Part shown: positions 41,415 to 42,999 of the stretch, one piece after another | Numbering within the stretch: position 1 is the stretch's first letter | Layout: each line of letters opens with the position of its first letter | Assembly: GCA_030041545.1 (NCBI GenBank) | Contig: JASHNQ010000024.1 | Location: 1 to 42,999, forward strand | Source: a candidate division FCPU426 bacterium | GTDB taxonomy: Bacteria > Oederibacteriota > Muellerivitia > Muellerivitales > Muellerivitaceae | Direction: 5' to 3' | DNA: 42,999 nucleotides | The notes under the pieces: model-generated | Database searches by the model: none | Told to the model about the DNA's origin: nothing | What the model saw: the letters and a program-made list of their open reading frames with translations, nothing else | Made by a program: the position numbers and the translations under genes

Positions 41415-42629
41415 ATGAAAGGCAACAAATTCTTCAAGAAAATCGACCGTTATCTCGGCGTTCCCCTTGTCGTAATGGCGGGATGGTTTTGCCGGCTGCT
41501 GGATTTCCTCACCCATCCTTCCGCCAACCCCCTTGCCCCGGGGGACCGCGTGCTGGTAGTCAAGCTTTCCGCTTTGGGCGACACCCTCCTCCTGCTTCCC
41601 CTTTTCAAGGCCTTCCAGCAAAAGGTGGGGAAGGAAGGGCGGATCCTCATGCTGGCCACCCCCATCAACCAGGCCGCCTTGGAGGGCGTGCCTTACGTGG
41701 ACGAAACGCTCATACTGGATTTCGGCTTGTTCCTTAAAAACCCCCTGGCCCTTTGGCGCTTCCTTCGGCGCTTAAGGGCCTTCCGGGCCACCCACGCCCT
41801 GGACTTCGACCAATGGCTTCGGGTTTCGCCCCTCCTTTGTTTCCTGTCCGGCAGCCCCCGGCGTTACGGTTTCAAGACTCCCGGCCAGCACCGTCATTTC
41901 CCCTATTCGAAAACCGCGCCTAACGGCAAAGGCACCCACGAGGTGGAACAATTCGCCGGCGTGGCGGCCTTGGCGGGAATCGAACCGGCTTCGATCGAAA
42001 ACTTCAACGGCTTCCTGGAAAGGGAGGGATTGTTCCAGGAGGCGGGCCCCTCTTCGCCCGCCCCCGAGGGAATCCGGCGGGTTCATTTCCACCCGGGCTG
42101 TGGTTCCAGCGGATGGCGGAGGGCTTGGCCCGGGGAATCATATGCCCGATTAGCGCGCGCCTTGTCCGGCGCGGCGCGTGTGGAAATACGGATGACGGGT
42201 ATGGGGCATTACGAGGAAGGCCTGGTCCGGGGCATCATCGAAAAATCCGGCGTCGCGATCATAAATTTCTCCGGCCGGTTGGCAATGTCCCGTTTGGCTT
42301 GTCTGTTGCGGGAGGCCGACTTGGTGGTTTGCGGCAACACGGGCTTGATGCACTTGGCGGCGGGCCTGGGCAGGCCCCTCATCGCCTTGCATGGGCCGAC
42401 CGATCCCGTGAAATGGGGCCCGCTTTCCTCGGGGGGCAACAACGTAAGGGTGATACGGTCCAACCTCTTGTGCAGTCCCTGCCTGAACCTGGGTTTCGAG
42501 TACGGCTGCCCTTTCAGGTGCTGTATGGAATCCATTGAGGTGGATGGAGTGCTGAAGGAATGCCTGGATTTATTGGGAAGCCCTAACAAAAATCCCTCGC
42601 CACGGAGTACACATGCCGACCTTCCATAA
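41415..42629 (+). CDS. GT9 glycosyltransferase (heptosyltransferase family)
   Basis: 404 residues from the ATG at 41415, GGAG five bases upstream. VLVVKLSALGDTLLLLPLF near residue 45, HPGCGSSGWRRAWPGESYARL in the middle and VVCGNTGLMHLAAGLGRPLIALHGPT near the C-terminus are GT9 marks. Such enzymes add heptose or other sugars in lipopolysaccharide core synthesis at the inner membrane. A C-terminal CSPC...CPFRCC cluster of cysteines is notable. Divergent from the GT4 fragment. Confidence 0.92.
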   Translation: MKGNKFFKKIDRYLGVPLVVMAGWFCRLLDFLTHPSANPLAPGDRVLVVKLSALGDTLLLLPLFKAFQQKVGKEGRILMLATPINQAALEGVPYVDETLILDFGLFLKNPLALWRFLRRLRAFRATHALDFDQWLRVSPLLCFLSGSPRRYGFKTPGQHRHFPYSKTAPNGKGTHEVEQFAGVAALAGIEPASIENFNGFLEREGLFQEAGPSSPAPEGIRRVHFHPGCGSSGWRRAWPGESYARLARALSGAARVEIRMTGMGHYEEGLVRGIIEKSGVAIINFSGRLAMSRLACLLREADLVVCGNTGLMHLAAGLGRPLIALHGPTDPVKWGPLSSGGNNVRVIRSNLLCSPCLNLGFEYGCPFRCCMESIEVDGVLKECLDLLGSPNKNPSPRSTHADLP

Positions 42630-42683
42630 AGCTGTTAAAGAGGTCGGTATAGTACCGATTTCATTAAATCATTTAGAATCTCT

Positions 42684-42999
42684 TAAGAGCCTGTCGCATA
42701 ATTCAAATTCAGGCCTAGGATCGGCAGGGGATAACCCCGCCAAACCGGTGGCCCCGGCCTTTTCTTAGTTCCAGCTTCTTCCACTACGCCATAGCTTGAG
42801 GAGATTGTGGCTGGCCGCCTGGATTTTCCACTCGCTTTGGGACGCTTTCTTACCCCTCCGGCTGAACCTCTGGAACCCCTGCCCTTCCTTCACCTGCCCA
42901 AAGACCGGTTCGACCATCCAACTTCGCATCTTGTAAAGCCTTCGTCCGCGAGTGGTTAGCAGCCTTCGTTCCATTCGTTCCTTCGCCGTCATCCCCCTG
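42684..42999 (-). mobile_element. Insertion sequence, one end (IS1182-like), cut by window edge
   Basis: An end-like sequence (GAGCCTGTCGCATAATTC from about 42687) is followed by a transposase fragment on the minus strand that runs off the window. The other end is outside. Confidence 0.6.
42765..42999 (-). CDS. Transposase C-terminal fragment (IS1182/IS5-like)
   Basis: The last 75-78 residues of a DDE transposase: RMERRLLTTRGRRLYKMRSW, then MVEPVFGQVKEGQGFQRFSRRG with the third catalytic acidic residue, and SHNLLKLWR. The N-terminal part lies beyond the right edge of the window. The stop is at 42765. Confidence 0.85.
   Translation of the reverse strand, partial: RGMTAKERMERRLLTTRGRRLYKMRSWMVEPVFGQVKEGQGFQRFSRRGKKASQSEWKIQAASHNLLKLWRSGRSWN

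Overview
The window is a dense piece of chromosome from an uncultured, probably Gram-negative bacterium that I cannot place in a named phylum. GC is high by eye and almost every gene is on the minus strand. Lipoprotein signals, an LpoA-like outer-membrane lipoprotein, a GT9 heptosyltransferase-like enzyme and a polyprenyl-phosphate sugar transferase point to a cell with an envelope. Pyrimidine synthesis, however, is under a Bacillus-style PyrR attenuator. The gaps between genes are packed with inverted-repeat elements, as in many genomes assembled from environmental samples.

Layout. 1-7823: pyrimidine operon on the minus strand (promoter, PyrR loop, terminator, pyrR, pyrB, pyrC, carA, carB cut by the left edge). 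Four small accessory genes lie between carA and carB: DUF2283, an MNT/HEPN toxin-antitoxin pair and a zinc-ribbon membrane protein. Two decayed copies of the carA 3' end separate them. 7820-9675: DUF1499 protein, an unknown membrane protein and an ArsC/Spx-like protein. 9672-15622: housekeeping run phoH-ybeY-corC-PHP-era-pyk-arsC. 15923-20363: LysM lipoprotein, a GH36 alpha-galactosidase on the plus strand, DUF429, and a VapBC pair. 20553-25464: aspS, a plus-strand nucleotidyltransferase with a small partner, hisS and a second VapBC pair. 25633-33650: an unusual Lpo-like lipoprotein, a GH5 hydrolase, dut, a large BshC-like unknown, GT2 and a TPR protein with a long structured leader. 34086-42629: a secreted clan-A glycosidase, a Rieske protein and a surface polysaccharide cluster (sugar nucleotidyltransferase, epimerase, sugar transferase, truncated GT4, GT9). 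42684-42999: the end of an insertion sequence.

The most interesting signal is a family of elements bounded by imperfect inverted arms built from 7-bp words. All three four-helix-bundle (23S rRNA intervening-sequence protein family) genes or relics in the window sit between such arms: 4330-4597, 36157-36396 and 40113-40600. Each copy uses a different word, but the two arms of one copy match each other. Shorter copies carry only a central palindrome between the arms, and solo arms also occur, one of them in frame inside carA. These and related inverted repeats begin at or within a few bases of the stop codon of the upstream gene in at least a dozen places. I read this as an undescribed or poorly described mobile element whose full form carries a four-helix-bundle gene. 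A second notable pattern is the repeated carA tail, which brackets small accessory genes inside the pyrimidine operon.
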